A stretch of DNA of 64,000 nt from Niabella drilacis (lineage in GTDB: Bacteria; Bacteroidota; Bacteroidia; Chitinophagales; Chitinophagaceae), in NCBI RefSeq assembly GCF_900101395.1, contig NZ_FMZO01000013.1, positions 62,001-126,000 on the forward strand. The letters run 5' to 3'. The translations under genes were made by a program, and so were the position numbers. The notes under the pieces are model-generated. The model ran no database searches. It saw nothing but the letters and a program-made list of their open reading frames with translations, and was not told the DNA's origin. How positions within the stretch are numbered: the first letter of the stretch is position 1; each line of letters opens with the position of its first letter. Shown in pieces: positions 8,589-16,608 of the stretch.

Positions 8589-9719
8589 ATGCTGAAAAAA
8601 CAACTGAAAAAGATCAATGCCTGGTTGCATTTGTGGTTAGGGCTCTCCTCGGGGATCGTGGTAGTAATCTTGGGCATTACCGGTTGTATTTTAGTGTTTG
8701 AGCAGGAAATCAAAAGTATTACCTCCTCCTGGCTGCATGTGGAAAAGCCCGCCAGTGGGGATTATCTGCCACCATCAGTCCTATACCAGGCTGTAAAAAA
8801 AGCATTGCCCGGAAAGGAAATTCATTCCGTATGGTATCATGGGGCGGAGCGTACCGCGCATTTCAGCCTGGACTCCGATTCGATGGTATATGTAAATCCC
8901 TATACTGCGGCCATTATGGCCATGGTAGATCATGAAGATTTCTTTCATTTTATTGATGAGGGACATCGGCATCTTTGGTTGCCCGATCATATCGGAAAGC
9001 CCATTATCGGTTGGGCAACCTTTATTTTCTTTTTGCTGCTGATCACCGGCCTTATTCTTTGGTGGCCCAAAAATTTAAAAAGGGCCAACATGAACAAGAG
9101 CTTTAAAATAAAATGGAGTGCCCGGTGGAAGCGGGTAAACTACGACCTGCACAATGTGTTGGGGTTTTATACGCTATTGCTCGCTCTGTTGATGGCTATT
9201 ACCGGGTTGATCATGAGTTTTTCCTGGTTTAATAAAGGCGTGTACTGGCTTACCGGAGGCAATACACAACCGGTACAGCAGCGCCCGAGAGAAGAGGTAC
9301 TGGAGGCCTCAAAAACGCCCATGCTGGAAAATGTGGATAAAGTATGGCGTATGGTGCAGGATGATATTGCCCTGTATCACAGGAATGAAATTATTGTTTC
9401 GTTCCCCGAAGACGAAACAAAACCTATTTATGCCTGTACGGATATGATCAACGGGCACTGGCGTGATCTTTATTTTAAACAGACCGACCGTACATTTACA
9501 AACAGCACACGCCCTGCATTAAAGGATCTTTCCTTTGCAGATAAAGTGCGAAAGATGAATTACACATTGCATGTAGGTGCTTTTGCAGGAATGTTCAGTA
9601 AAAGCATCTATTTCCTGGCCAGCTTAATATGCGCCAGTTTGCCCATTACCGGGTTTTACATCTGGTGGGGGAAACGAAAAAAATCAAAAAGGAAAACAAG
9701 ATCCGTTCCGGCCTCTTAG
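8589..9719 (+). CDS. PepSY-associated inner-membrane protein (XusC/PiuB-like)
   Basis: 376 residues. Four membrane helices are visible: about 15-38 (LGLSSGIVVVILGITGCILVF), 140-160 (WATFIFFLLLITGLILWW), 190-212 (GFYTLLLALLMAITGLIMSF) and 340-360 (FLASLICASLPITGFYIWWG). Large periplasmic PepSY-like loops lie between them. Conserved His residues in or next to the helices (LHLWLG, HRHLWLP, YDLHNVLGFY, NYTLHVGAF) could bind heme or act in metal reduction, as proposed for PepSY_TM proteins. Members in TonB operons are thought to reduce or release iron from siderophores at the inner membrane. It is tightly packed between paralogue 2 of the lipoprotein and the next barrel gene. Confidence 0.85.
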   Translation: MLKKQLKKINAWLHLWLGLSSGIVVVILGITGCILVFEQEIKSITSSWLHVEKPASGDYLPPSVLYQAVKKALPGKEIHSVWYHGAERTAHFSLDSDSMVYVNPYTAAIMAMVDHEDFFHFIDEGHRHLWLPDHIGKPIIGWATFIFFLLLITGLILWWPKNLKRANMNKSFKIKWSARWKRVNYDLHNVLGFYTLLLALLMAITGLIMSFSWFNKGVYWLTGGNTQPVQQRPREEVLEASKTPMLENVDKVWRMVQDDIALYHRNEIIVSFPEDETKPIYACTDMINGHWRDLYFKQTDRTFTNSTRPALKDLSFADKVRKMNYTLHVGAFAGMFSKSIYFLASLICASLPITGFYIWWGKRKKSKRKTRSVPAS

Positions 9720-9745
9720 GGCGGATATCCATAAAGCATCCGGTT

Positions 9746-12178
9746 ATGATAACGATTTATAAGTGGTTAGTGGCAGCCAATGCCATTAAGGGAGCCGTTT
9801 TTTGTGCTGTTTTCAGTATGGGGATCTGGTGCGGCTGCGTCAAAGCCCAGGTACAGGGCCTTGTACAATCTGAATCGGGAGATCCCGTGCCTTATGCATC
9901 CATAAATGTGATGCAGAAGGATGGAACGGGGATCATGGAGTTAATGGCAGACTCGGTTGGTATATTTATTCTTGCTGCGCTTGCGGATGGCTCCTATCAA
10001 TTAACCGTATCCGGTTCTGGTTACAACAAAAAGCAGATCCCGGCCTTCAATGTAAGCAGAAATACACTTACAACGTCTCCGCTGGTTGTAAAGCTGGAAG
10101 CGAACCATCAGCTGGAAGGTGTTGTGGTACGCAGTAAGAGGAGGATCGTTGAGCAGGGCATTGATAAAATGACATTGAATGTGGAGAACAGCATTCTATC
10201 AGCAGGAAATACCGCGCTGGAACTGCTGGAGCGTGCGCCCGGGGTAAAAGTAGATGCAGAAGGTAAAATATCGCTTAAGGGGAAACCCGGGGTATCTGTT
10301 ATGCTCAATGGAAAACGTACGTATCTCTCTGCATCGGAGCTGGCCATTTTATTAAAGGCAACCAGCGCTTCATCGGTTTCTAAAATTGAGATCATTTCTA
10401 ATCCTTCTGCCAGATACGATGCAGCTGGTAATGCTGGCATCATTAACATCGTAATGAAAAAAAACGTGCAGAAAGGCCTGAACGGAACGGTTACAGCAGA
10501 TGCCGGAGCCGGCCGTAAAGCCCGTTATGGTGCGGGGCTCAACCTGAATTACCGGACGGAAAAATTCAATATCTACGGTAACTATAATTATGCCTTCAGG
10601 GGAGAAACCGAGTACCTCGATTTTGTAAGGTATTTTTATGAGAACGGCCGTGCGGGCCGTACTTCTGTACAGCGTACAGAAACAGATGAGCCGCTTCACA
10701 CGCAGCAGTTCAGCGCGGGGATTGATTTTGCACCGGACAGTATGAACAGTATTGGGGTGCTGGTAAACGGCAATGTGGGTGATTACCGGCATCACAGTCA
10801 AACCACCAATTTGCTCACAGCTGCGGAGGGATTGCTCAGCAATGCCTTTACACAGAATAAAGACCGGCAATACTGGTCCAGCCTTATTTATAACCTCAAC
10901 TATGCGCGGCGGTTTGCCAAAAAAGGAAGGGAATTAACGTTGGACCTGGACGTTGTGCCCAACCGCTTCCGCTCCGATCTGACGCTGGACACGTATACGC
11001 AGCCCAATACCGATTACCCAAGCGGCAGCCTGGAGCAGCGGAGAGGGAATATTCCTTCCCAAACAGACGTGTATGTGGCAAAAGGAGATTATACGGACCG
11101 CATCAACGAAAAAGTAAAATGGGAGCTAGGTGTAAAAAGCTCTTTTACACAGGCCGACAACAATTTGAAGTATGAGAACCGGATCGCGGACGAGTGGCAG
11201 CAGGATGCCACGGCCAGTAATCATTTTAAATACGAGGAGCAGATTCATGCGGGGTATCTTAACGGGATTTTTGAGCGGGGAAAAACCAGTTTGCAGGCCG
11301 GCATCCGGGGGGAGCTGACAAAGACCACCGGCAACCAGCTTACCACAGGACAGGTCTTCAACAGGGATTATTTCCAGCTCTTTCCCAGCCTGGCATTGAG
11401 CCAAAAGATCAATGAAACACACCAGCTGCAAGCCGCCTATAGCCGGAGGATCGAGCGCCCCAATTACGGGTTGCTGAATCCCTTCCGGCTGTTCCGGGAT
11501 CCTTCCCTGTATTACGAGGGCAATCCCTATTTAAAACCGGAGCTTACACAGCATATTACATTGAGTCATGTGCTGAAGAACCGGTACACAACGGCACTTA
11601 ACTACAGTAAGACCACTGATGTCATCACCTGGGTAACGGGTCAGCAGGACGCCACTAATACCACGTATGAGCATCCCCTCAACCTGCAGGCGCTGGTCAA
11701 TTATGGCATCAGTGTTACTGCACAGCTCAATTATACCTCCTGGTGGTCTGCCACCCATTTTGCAAACCTGTTCCGCAACGAATACCAGTTGCCGGATTCC
11801 AGGAACAGCATGACCAGCTTCAGTACTACGATGCAGCACACCTTTATGCTAGGCCGGGGGTTTAGTGCGGAGTGTAATGGCGCTTATTACTCAAAGGCGG
11901 TATATGGTATTCTAACAGAGAAGGCCTATTACGTACTGTCGGCCGCCTTTCAAAAAACCGTACTCAAAGAAAAAGGGAGTCTGAAGCTGGCGGTGAACGA
12001 TCTTTTTCAATCACAGCAATTCCGCAATGAGACGCGTTATCAGAATATCAACATGAGCAGTAAGATCTGGCTGGACAGTCGTGGGGCCATTCTTTCCTTT
12101 ACGTATCGTTTTGGCGGGCAGCAGACGGGCGCCGGGCGCAAAACCGGCAGTGAGGACATTCAAAGCCGTATCCGGTAA
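9746..12178 (+). CDS. Outer-membrane beta-barrel family protein (TonB-receptor-like, PF14905 type)
   Basis: 810 residues from ATG 9746, 26 bp after the PepSY gene; the open frame runs further upstream but inside that gene. It begins with a hydrophobic leader (about 10-32), then a carboxypeptidase-regulatory-like domain (VQGLVQSESGDPVPYASINV) and a plug-like region (LELLERAPGVKVDAEGKISLKGKPGVSVMLNGK...SKIEIISNPSARYDAAGNAGIINIVM). These are hallmarks of the outer membrane beta-barrel family common in Bacteroidetes. The barrel contains the conserved YSRRIERPNYGLLNPF and EGNPYLKPELT. Its ligand is unknown; its place as the last gene of the siderophore operon suggests a related uptake or modification role. 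A roughly 130-bp gap with a strong promoter for the tRNA follows. Confidence 0.85.
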   Translation: MITIYKWLVAANAIKGAVFCAVFSMGIWCGCVKAQVQGLVQSESGDPVPYASINVMQKDGTGIMELMADSVGIFILAALADGSYQLTVSGSGYNKKQIPAFNVSRNTLTTSPLVVKLEANHQLEGVVVRSKRRIVEQGIDKMTLNVENSILSAGNTALELLERAPGVKVDAEGKISLKGKPGVSVMLNGKRTYLSASELAILLKATSASSVSKIEIISNPSARYDAAGNAGIINIVMKKNVQKGLNGTVTADAGAGRKARYGAGLNLNYRTEKFNIYGNYNYAFRGETEYLDFVRYFYENGRAGRTSVQRTETDEPLHTQQFSAGIDFAPDSMNSIGVLVNGNVGDYRHHSQTTNLLTAAEGLLSNAFTQNKDRQYWSSLIYNLNYARRFAKKGRELTLDLDVVPNRFRSDLTLDTYTQPNTDYPSGSLEQRRGNIPSQTDVYVAKGDYTDRINEKVKWELGVKSSFTQADNNLKYENRIADEWQQDATASNHFKYEEQIHAGYLNGIFERGKTSLQAGIRGELTKTTGNQLTTGQVFNRDYFQLFPSLALSQKINETHQLQAAYSRRIERPNYGLLNPFRLFRDPSLYYEGNPYLKPELTQHITLSHVLKNRYTTALNYSKTTDVITWVTGQQDATNTTYEHPLNLQALVNYGISVTAQLNYTSWWSATHFANLFRNEYQLPDSRNSMTSFSTTMQHTFMLGRGFSAECNGAYYSKAVYGILTEKAYYVLSAAFQKTVLKEKGSLKLAVNDLFQSQQFRNETRYQNINMSSKIWLDSRGAILSFTYRFGGQQTGAGRKTGSEDIQSRIR

Positions 12179-12241
12179 TGCTGAAACAGTGAGCGTCAGC
12201 AGATAAAGGAGCGGTATAAAATAAAAAAAGGGGCAAAAAAC

Positions 12242-12272
12242 TTTGATAAAACCAAAAAGGCCCTTATTTTTG
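12242..12272 (+). promoter_or_regulatory. Consensus Bacteroidetes promoter for tRNA-Asn
   Basis: TTTG at 12242-12245, a 19-base spacer, and TATTTTTG at 12265-12272 match the Bacteroidetes -33/-7 consensus exactly. Transcription should begin near 12279, about 29 bases before the tRNA. Confidence 0.8.
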
Positions 12273-12307
12273 CAACCCTTAATAGTACCATGCTGTTAGG
12301 AATATAT

Positions 12308-12381
12308 TCCTCCTTAGCTCAGTTGGTTAGAGCATCTGACTGTTAATCAGAGGGTCGCTGGTTCAAGTCCAGCAGGGGGAG
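12308..12381 (+). tRNA. tRNA-Asn (anticodon GTT)
   Basis: All arms can be folded by hand. The acceptor TCCTCCT pairs with AGGGGGA, with discriminator G. The D stem is GCTC/GAGC, the anticodon stem TCTGA/TCAGA carries loop CTGTTAA, and the T stem GCTGG/CCAGC carries loop TTCAAGT. CCA is not encoded. Its 3' half (from 12338) is shared with the attachment-site copy at 18071-18115, so the 3' end of the present gene is probably supplied by an integrated element. Confidence 0.97.
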
Positions 12382-12382
12382 C
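12338..12382 (+). repeat. attL of island 1 (45-bp core, inside tRNA-Asn)
   Basis: The core runs from GACTGTTAATCAGAGG to GCAGGGGGAGC and is identical to 18071-18115. It spans part of the anticodon arm to one base beyond the tRNA 3' end, as is usual for tyrosine integrases. Confidence 0.93.
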
Positions 12383-12392
12383 GATGATAATC

Positions 12393-12422
12393 AAGCAGTT
12401 ACGTTAACGTAACTGCTTTTTT
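12393..12422 (+). terminator. tRNA-Asn terminator supplied by island 1
   Basis: A perfect 26-bp palindrome (half-site AAGCAGTTACGTT, 12393-12418) is followed by a T run. It lies 11 bp past the attachment core, so it belongs to the island. The preceding bases AATCAAGCAGTTAC recur at the same place in the chromosomal flank (37505-37518). Confidence 0.85.
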
Positions 12423-12431
12423 AATTTAACG

Positions 12432-12451
12432 CTTGCAAACAATTTGCAAAC
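12432..12451 (+). repeat. Left end repeat of island 1, candidate integrase arm site
   Basis: CTTGCAAACAATTTGCAAAC differs by one base from the 20-mer at 17923-17942 near the other end and lies in the same orientation. Each copy has two TTGCAAAC units. Paired end repeats of this kind usually bind integrase or excisionase. Confidence 0.65.
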
Positions 12452-12498
12452 ATCAACCAAATAACGGCTTCCGAAGTTTCCACAAGATGTGGATATAA

Positions 12499-12526
12499 AG
12501 ATTTTTATAAAGCTTTATAAAAATCT
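12499..12526. repeat. 28-bp perfect palindrome before the excisionase-like gene
   Basis: The half-site AGATTTTTATAAAG is followed directly by its exact reverse complement. It is AT-rich, has no T tract, and lies 230 bp upstream of the gene at 12755. An operator or a replication/excision site are both possible. Confidence 0.55.
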
Positions 12527-12700
12527 AAAATTGCATACCGAAATGACGAATTAAGTTCGTTGCGTCATGGCAAACGGCCTTGTTACGGTGGTCATGAATT
12601 GTAGGTCGCCTCGGTGTTGCAGAGACTTCTTAGGTGCAAAAACTATTCCCCGTGCGGAAAATTAGGTGTTGCAATGTATGAAGCGGGCTGCAAAAACGAA

Positions 12701-12751
12701 GTGAATTAAAAATTTTCTAATAGCACGCACGGGTGCGCAATTTTAATTCAC
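12701..12751 (+). promoter_or_regulatory. Leader hairpin ending 3 bases before the excisionase-like start codon
   Basis: The arms GTGAATTAAAAATT (12701-12714) and AATTTTAATTCAC (12739-12751) pair over 13 bp with one bulge. Between them lies a second, GC-rich self-complementary stretch around GCACGCACGGGTGCGC. The helix would bury the translation start at 12755, so it is a candidate translational switch; this is an inference from position. Confidence 0.5.
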
Positions 12752-12754
12752 AGT

Positions 12755-13072
12755 ATGACACCGACATTGTCATTTGATGCCTTGCCGTCAATTTTGGCAG
12801 ACATCAACCAAAAAATCAATTTTATTCTTTCCAAAGAGCCAGTTGACACGTCACAGCAGGAATCTCCGATAAACATTCAACGTGCTGCCGAGATACTCGG
12901 TCTTGCTAAGCAAACCATTTACCAGAAAACTGAAATACCCCGATATAAAAAAGGTGGCAAGCTTTTCTTTTTTGAAAGTGAACTATTAGCGTGGGTGCGA
13001 TCTTCACGGGCAAAAAACTCCTTTGAAATTCAGACAGTGGTCGATTCCGCTATTGCGTCACACAAAAAATAA
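12755..13072 (+). CDS. Helix-turn-helix (excisionase/MerR-like) DNA-binding protein
   Basis: 105 residues. The middle (INIQRAAEILGLAKQTIYQKTEIPRYKKGGKLFFFESELLAWV) is the HTH_17 excisionase-type winged helix used by Bacteroidetes mobile elements. The N-terminus (LPSILADINQKINFIL) is likely a short coiled coil. As the first gene of island 1 it most likely directs excision with the integrase at 16609, or regulates the replication gene behind it. A structured leader directly precedes it. Confidence 0.75.
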   Translation: MTPTLSFDALPSILADINQKINFILSKEPVDTSQQESPINIQRAAEILGLAKQTIYQKTEIPRYKKGGKLFFFESELLAWVRSSRAKNSFEIQTVVDSAIASHKK

Positions 13073-13196
13073 AACGGCATGAGTATATGCATCAATGCCG
13101 TTAATTCCTTTGGAGAAGGACACGGCATGTCTGTTCCAAAATTGCAGCTTCAAATTTTTGGTATGTGCTTTCGACCCTATCGACAATTGATAGGTC
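13073..13196 (+). other. Intergenic hairpins before the Rep-like gene, possible origin or terminator
   Basis: Two stem-loops fall in the 168 bp between the excisionase-like gene and the Rep-like gene. AACGGCAT (13073-13080) pairs with ATGCCGTT (13095-13102). CCTATC (13076+100, that is 13176-13181) pairs with GATAGG (13189-13194) around a 7-base loop. Neither has a clear T tract. A replication origin (nick hairpin) for the adjacent Rep-like protein is possible but not shown. Confidence 0.35.
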
Positions 13197-13240
13197 TCTT
13201 TGGGGACAAGCACGTTTTTTAGACCAGCATCTCTAAAAAA

Positions 13241-14128
13241 ATGCTCGACAACATTAATTTGATGCTGGCGGAACCCCCACCCCTTTCAGTTTTGCGGGCT
13301 GACGGGCGAGTGGTTGAAGATCGGGGGATACTTTGGGTACCCCATTATGCGCGAGGAACATTAACTCGATACGAAACATCGTTGAATAACTTGAAATTAT
13401 TCGCTTATCCCGAAAGAATGGTTTTGAAAAACTCGCTTCACAAGTACGCACACCGTGGCGGCAACTCCGATGATTTTTATTGTAGCGAAATACCGACCGT
13501 GATTCAAAACATTTCAGAGGTGACGCAGGTCGATTGGTCAAGAGCGGAAGTAAAGGCGCTCGAAATCGGTGTAAATGTTGAATGTGACCCTGTAAAAGCA
13601 GTATCGGTTTTGAAAAGCTATAAAGCAAAACCATTTCAGCCAATGACCTATAAGGGAAAAGCCTACGGATCGCGATGCGATTTTCAAAGGTATTCACTTA
13701 AGGGCTACAACAAAAGTTTTGTTGCCCAAAAAGTTGATGGCCTTGCTATTTCAAAGCCTCTATTTCGCTGGGAAAGCCAAATTCATTCAATGCAATTTTT
13801 TGCGCGGTCACTACCGTTACCGATTAAGGTTTCAGATTTATTTAAACTGCAAAATTTAAAAATCATGGCACAATCTTCAGTCGAGCAATTGAAAAATTCG
13901 ATAAAGCTGGAAGGCGTGAATCTTAGTGGATTGACCGCAGAGGAAAAAAAGGTATTGGGCGTTATGATGAATGATGATTTGCGGGAAAACTTCAGACTTA
14001 ATCATCGTGAAGCATTTAAGAAATACCGTCCGATTTTTAAACGAATAATGGAAGCCCAAAAAAACAATTTTGTTTCTGATTTGGAGACTTCTATTAAGCA
14101 AAAATTTATGGAATTATTGACAAACTGA
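13241..14128 (+). CDS. Putative replication initiator-like protein
   Basis: 295 residues, from ATG 13241. I do not recognise it with certainty. The middle resembles the gpII/replication-initiation proteins of filamentous phages and small integrative plasmids: NSLHKYAHRGGNSDDF near 65-80, KALEIGVNVECD near 108-119, and KAYGSRCDFQRYSLKGYNKS near 142-161, where a Tyr could be the nicking residue. The C-terminal third is helical and charged. Gene order (excisionase, this gene, unknown, integrase) fits an integrative element that replicates after excision. Alternatives are a generic helper protein or a DNA-binding regulator. Confidence 0.45.
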   Translation: MLDNINLMLAEPPPLSVLRADGRVVEDRGILWVPHYARGTLTRYETSLNNLKLFAYPERMVLKNSLHKYAHRGGNSDDFYCSEIPTVIQNISEVTQVDWSRAEVKALEIGVNVECDPVKAVSVLKSYKAKPFQPMTYKGKAYGSRCDFQRYSLKGYNKSFVAQKVDGLAISKPLFRWESQIHSMQFFARSLPLPIKVSDLFKLQNLKIMAQSSVEQLKNSIKLEGVNLSGLTAEEKKVLGVMMNDDLRENFRLNHREAFKKYRPIFKRIMEAQKNNFVSDLETSIKQKFMELLTN

Positions 14129-14203
14129 AAAGTCGAAAATACGGCTTGTAATAATAGCCGTAAAAGGGGGTATCAGCATACCCTATCAATAAAATAATTA
14201 TTT

Positions 14204-14797
14204 ATGGAGCAGCGGAAAAATACACGCATTACGAACGAACAGTTTAGGCAACGCTTATTTGATTTGCTCAATGCTGGCGACAAGGCAGCACATAAAAAAA
14301 CCAACTTTTGGCGGCTTTTGAAAACCGATTTTAGAATAGACAAATCGCGAAGCCTTAATTTACACGATCAATTTTATAAAGAATGGGCATCCCTCCAACA
14401 GTCTGCGATCGAAAAAACGACAATCGCCGTAGCTTCAGAGAAGACATATGATGCATTGATAAGCCGGGATGGAAAAATTGATTGGTATGCTTCAGAAATC
14501 CGAAAAATGGAGGCACAACTTCGGGGTGACCAAGCGTTTACTTTTATCATTCACACAAAGACTTTCAACAGCCATAGCCCCGAGGGAAAGTTTCAGGTAC
14601 CAATACAGATTCAGAACGAATTGAGAAGGATGTTAAAAGACTATATTTCTGAACTTTCAAAACTAAGCGGCGAATATGTAACGAAGATCGCAGAATCCAA
14701 CCCCGACGGTGAAGAAAAGTTTAAATTTGATCCCGATGCAATTCCAATCGACGTACTGCTTGAATTGATGAAACACTTGAAACCACAAAACTCTTAA
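14204..14797 (+). CDS. Hypothetical protein of island 1
   Basis: 197 residues, mostly helical and rich in charged residues, with no signal peptide or membrane segment. Segments such as FWRLLKTDFRIDKSRSLNLHDQFYKEW and EKTYDALISRDGKIDWYASEIRKMEAQLRG suggest a DNA-binding or phage-packaging-like protein (small terminase subunits have similar make-up), but I cannot assign a family. It follows the Rep-like gene by 75 bp and ends 40 bp before a strong terminator, so it probably shares that transcript. Confidence 0.6.
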   Translation: MEQRKNTRITNEQFRQRLFDLLNAGDKAAHKKTNFWRLLKTDFRIDKSRSLNLHDQFYKEWASLQQSAIEKTTIAVASEKTYDALISRDGKIDWYASEIRKMEAQLRGDQAFTFIIHTKTFNSHSPEGKFQVPIQIQNELRRMLKDYISELSKLSGEYVTKIAESNPDGEEKFKFDPDAIPIDVLLELMKHLKPQNS

Positions 14798-14837
14798 ACA
14801 GAAATAACGAGGAAATAGAAACTATTTCTTTTGACTT

Positions 14838-14863
14838 AAAGCCGCCCCTACAGGGTGGCTTTT
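14838..14863 (+). terminator. Rho-independent terminator after the Rep-like/unknown gene pair
   Basis: AAAGCCGCCC (14838-14847) pairs with AGGGTGGCTTT around CTAC and is followed by T-rich sequence. Confidence 0.75.
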
Positions 14864-14926
14864 CATTTCTTTAGCTTATTTTTGGCCAATAAAATATTAA
14901 GCGTTAGCTGATATTGGGTAAAAGAA

Positions 14927-15014
14927 ACTGGTAATTTTTAGCACCCCAAAGTGTCATAGCTAAACGCTCACGCTCTGCGTGGGCTTTAGTCTTTTGGGGT
15001 GCAGGCATACCAGT
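14927..15014. repeat. 88-nt nested inverted repeat of unknown role
   Basis: Four successive helices share one axis: ACTGGTA (14927-14933) with TACCAGT (15008-15014); GCACCCCAAA (14941-14950) with TTTGGGGTGC (14993-15002); CTAAA (14960-14964) with TTTAG (14985-14989); and GCTCACGC (14966-14973) with GCGTGGGC (14977-14984), closing a TCT loop. The order is a single long hairpin with internal loops. It lies between two transcription units, has no T tract, and stands in an element that encodes a Rep-like protein. Confidence 0.7.
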
Positions 15015-15099
15015 GCCTTTTTACCATTGGCTATATGTCCCACGCTTTTTTAATTTTCAACTAAATGCTTTTGGGACTGGAGCAACCAAAATTTTTAAA

Positions 15100-15528
15100 A
15101 TGAAAAATTCGCTATTACTGTTCAGCTTAGTTATCACGCTGTTTCTCTCATGTAGCAAAAACGAAAACCTTGGACCATCTGAAAAAGAACGTAACACGAT
15201 GGAACTTCAATCGTCTGCTTTTATTTCTAACAAATACAGTTATACGGACCCGGGTCTTACTTTCAATGGGGTTGTGATCGTTCCCGCAAGTCAAAAGGAG
15301 CGTCATACAGCTATCGTATTTAACAATGATGGGAAGACTTACAAAACTTATTTTTCTTCAAGCGGCGCTGTTGGCTTTCCATACGATGAAGATGCAATTT
15401 CGTTGCCGTACTCAATCGATTTCCCAAAATTGTTTATTAAGGGGCAGACCGTAAATGTCTACCGAAATAACAGCGGAATTCTGGAATTTAGTTTGGAGAA
15501 TTTAACCTTTACCGCAAGACCAAAATAA
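15100..15528 (+). CDS. Small lipoprotein of island 1
   Basis: 142 residues from ATG 15100, chosen because it begins directly with a signal peptide (MKNSLLLFSLVITLF) and lipobox LSC. The open frame continues upstream to a GTG at 15013 inside the long hairpin. The mature protein (CSKNENLGPSEKER...) is a short, beta-rich domain without a family I recognise. It is followed by the SHOCT protein gene after 7 bp, so the two are probably made and exported together. Confidence 0.7.
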   Translation: MKNSLLLFSLVITLFLSCSKNENLGPSEKERNTMELQSSAFISNKYSYTDPGLTFNGVVIVPASQKERHTAIVFNNDGKTYKTYFSSSGAVGFPYDEDAISLPYSIDFPKLFIKGQTVNVYRNNSGILEFSLENLTFTARPK

Positions 15529-15535
15529 AAAAATC

Positions 15536-16108
15536 ATGAGATACTTCTTTATATTTTTAGCCCTTATATCAAACCAAGTGTTTGCACAAAAGATATATGT
15601 CGATTGTGAAGATCAAAAGCCAAAAGGTTCAATTGAAAAGAAAATAGGTGAACTAAATTTTATTGTTGTCCAAGATTCAACAAAGGCAGACATTAAAGCA
15701 CGATTTGTTTATCAAAAAGCAAAAACTGCTATGTCATTCAAGGTAAAGCCAAACATTTACGCCAAGATACTTTTCTATTCAAAAGATGATCAGTTTCTTT
15801 CAGCAACCGAAGAAGTAGGTGGTTTGACAGCGGCGTGGTCCGGTTATAATCCCCGTGTAGATGCCGCATGGAAAATACTTTCCCGCGATTTTGAAAATTC
15901 GCTGAAGAGTGCTATAACGATAATTTATAAAAATGAAAAGGTAGCTGATTCTCCTTTGGAAAAAGAGACTAAAGCCGATTCAAAAGTTGACGACGAAAAA
16001 TCTCTTTCGGCTGAACTTATTAAGTTGAAAAAGTTATATGATGACGGTGCTCTTTCAGAAGACGAATACAAAGCGGCAAAGAAAAAATTATTGGATCCTA
16101 AAAAGTGA
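15536..16108 (+). CDS. Secreted protein with C-terminal SHOCT-like domain
   Basis: 190 residues. A signal peptide (MRYFFIFLALISNQVFAQ) precedes a roughly 120-residue domain containing DSTKADIKARFVYQKAKTAM, WSGYNPRVDAAWKILSRDFE. A charged linker leads to a C-terminal SHOCT-type helix pair (LIKLKKLYDDGALSEDEYKAAKKKLL, about 161-186). SHOCT domains are short oligomerisation modules found at protein ends. It sits 7 bp after the lipoprotein gene, so both may form an envelope complex of the element. A bidirectional terminator ends the unit. Confidence 0.75.
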   Translation: MRYFFIFLALISNQVFAQKIYVDCEDQKPKGSIEKKIGELNFIVVQDSTKADIKARFVYQKAKTAMSFKVKPNIYAKILFYSKDDQFLSATEEVGGLTAAWSGYNPRVDAAWKILSRDFENSLKSAITIIYKNEKVADSPLEKETKADSKVDDEKSLSAELIKLKKLYDDGALSEDEYKAAKKKLLDPKK

Positions 16109-16284
16109 ATGTCTCAAAAGTAAGTGTATCTTTGAGATGTCTGAAAGTATTCAGATATTTGGTGCGGTGTGTTTTGGTTGGGCGGGGCTTGGATGGATAA
16201 GGTCTGGCAGGGTTGGTTTGAAAGTTGTAGATAACAGAAGCCGCAAAAAACAACCAACATAATTTACAATAAGATTGATTTTTC

Positions 16285-16306
16285 AACCGCTTCATTTGAA
16301 GCGGTT
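16285..16306. terminator. Bidirectional terminator between convergent genes
   Basis: AACCGCTTC (16285-16293) pairs perfectly with GAAGCGGTT (16298-16306), with A and T runs on either side. It serves the SHOCT gene on the plus strand and the small gene at 16308 on the minus strand. Confidence 0.85.
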
Positions 16307-16307
16307 T

Positions 16308-16544
16308 TTATTTGTAGTTCTTTTCATCAGACACCAAGTTATACAAAGTAAGGGCGCCCAACGCCAGACAATCAGCTTTACCTGTTGGGTCCAGATTATC
16401 CCATGCTCCCCCGTTTGCATGGAACAAATCGAGGCCGCGGCGAATGGCAACTTCCAGTTCTTCGACTGTCATACTTCTTAAATGACCTGTATTATCAGCC
16501 TTGTTAATCCGGGCTATAATTTCTTTAGTAAGGTTTATTTTCAT
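16308..16544 (-). CDS. Hypothetical small protein of island 1
   Basis: 78 residues from ATG 16544; an in-frame ATG at 16571 would add nine residues. It is soluble and helical (INLTKEIIARINKADNTGHLRSMTVEELEVAIRRGLDLFHANGGAWDN) with no family I know. It lies 65 bp downstream of the integrase gene on the same strand, and may be expressed with it. Confidence 0.55.
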   Translation of the reverse strand: MKINLTKEIIARINKADNTGHLRSMTVEELEVAIRRGLDLFHANGGAWDNLDPTGKADCLALGALTLYNLVSDEKNYK

Positions 16545-16608
16545 AAATAAAGTTGAATTAGGTTGTCGCATTTATCGCAATGCGATGTTTGTGATGCCGT
16601 GAGATGCT

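Noticed and set aside
16038-16262. Small gene overlapping the end of the SHOCT gene
   Set aside because: It is a frame shadow and continues into non-coding DNA before the terminator.
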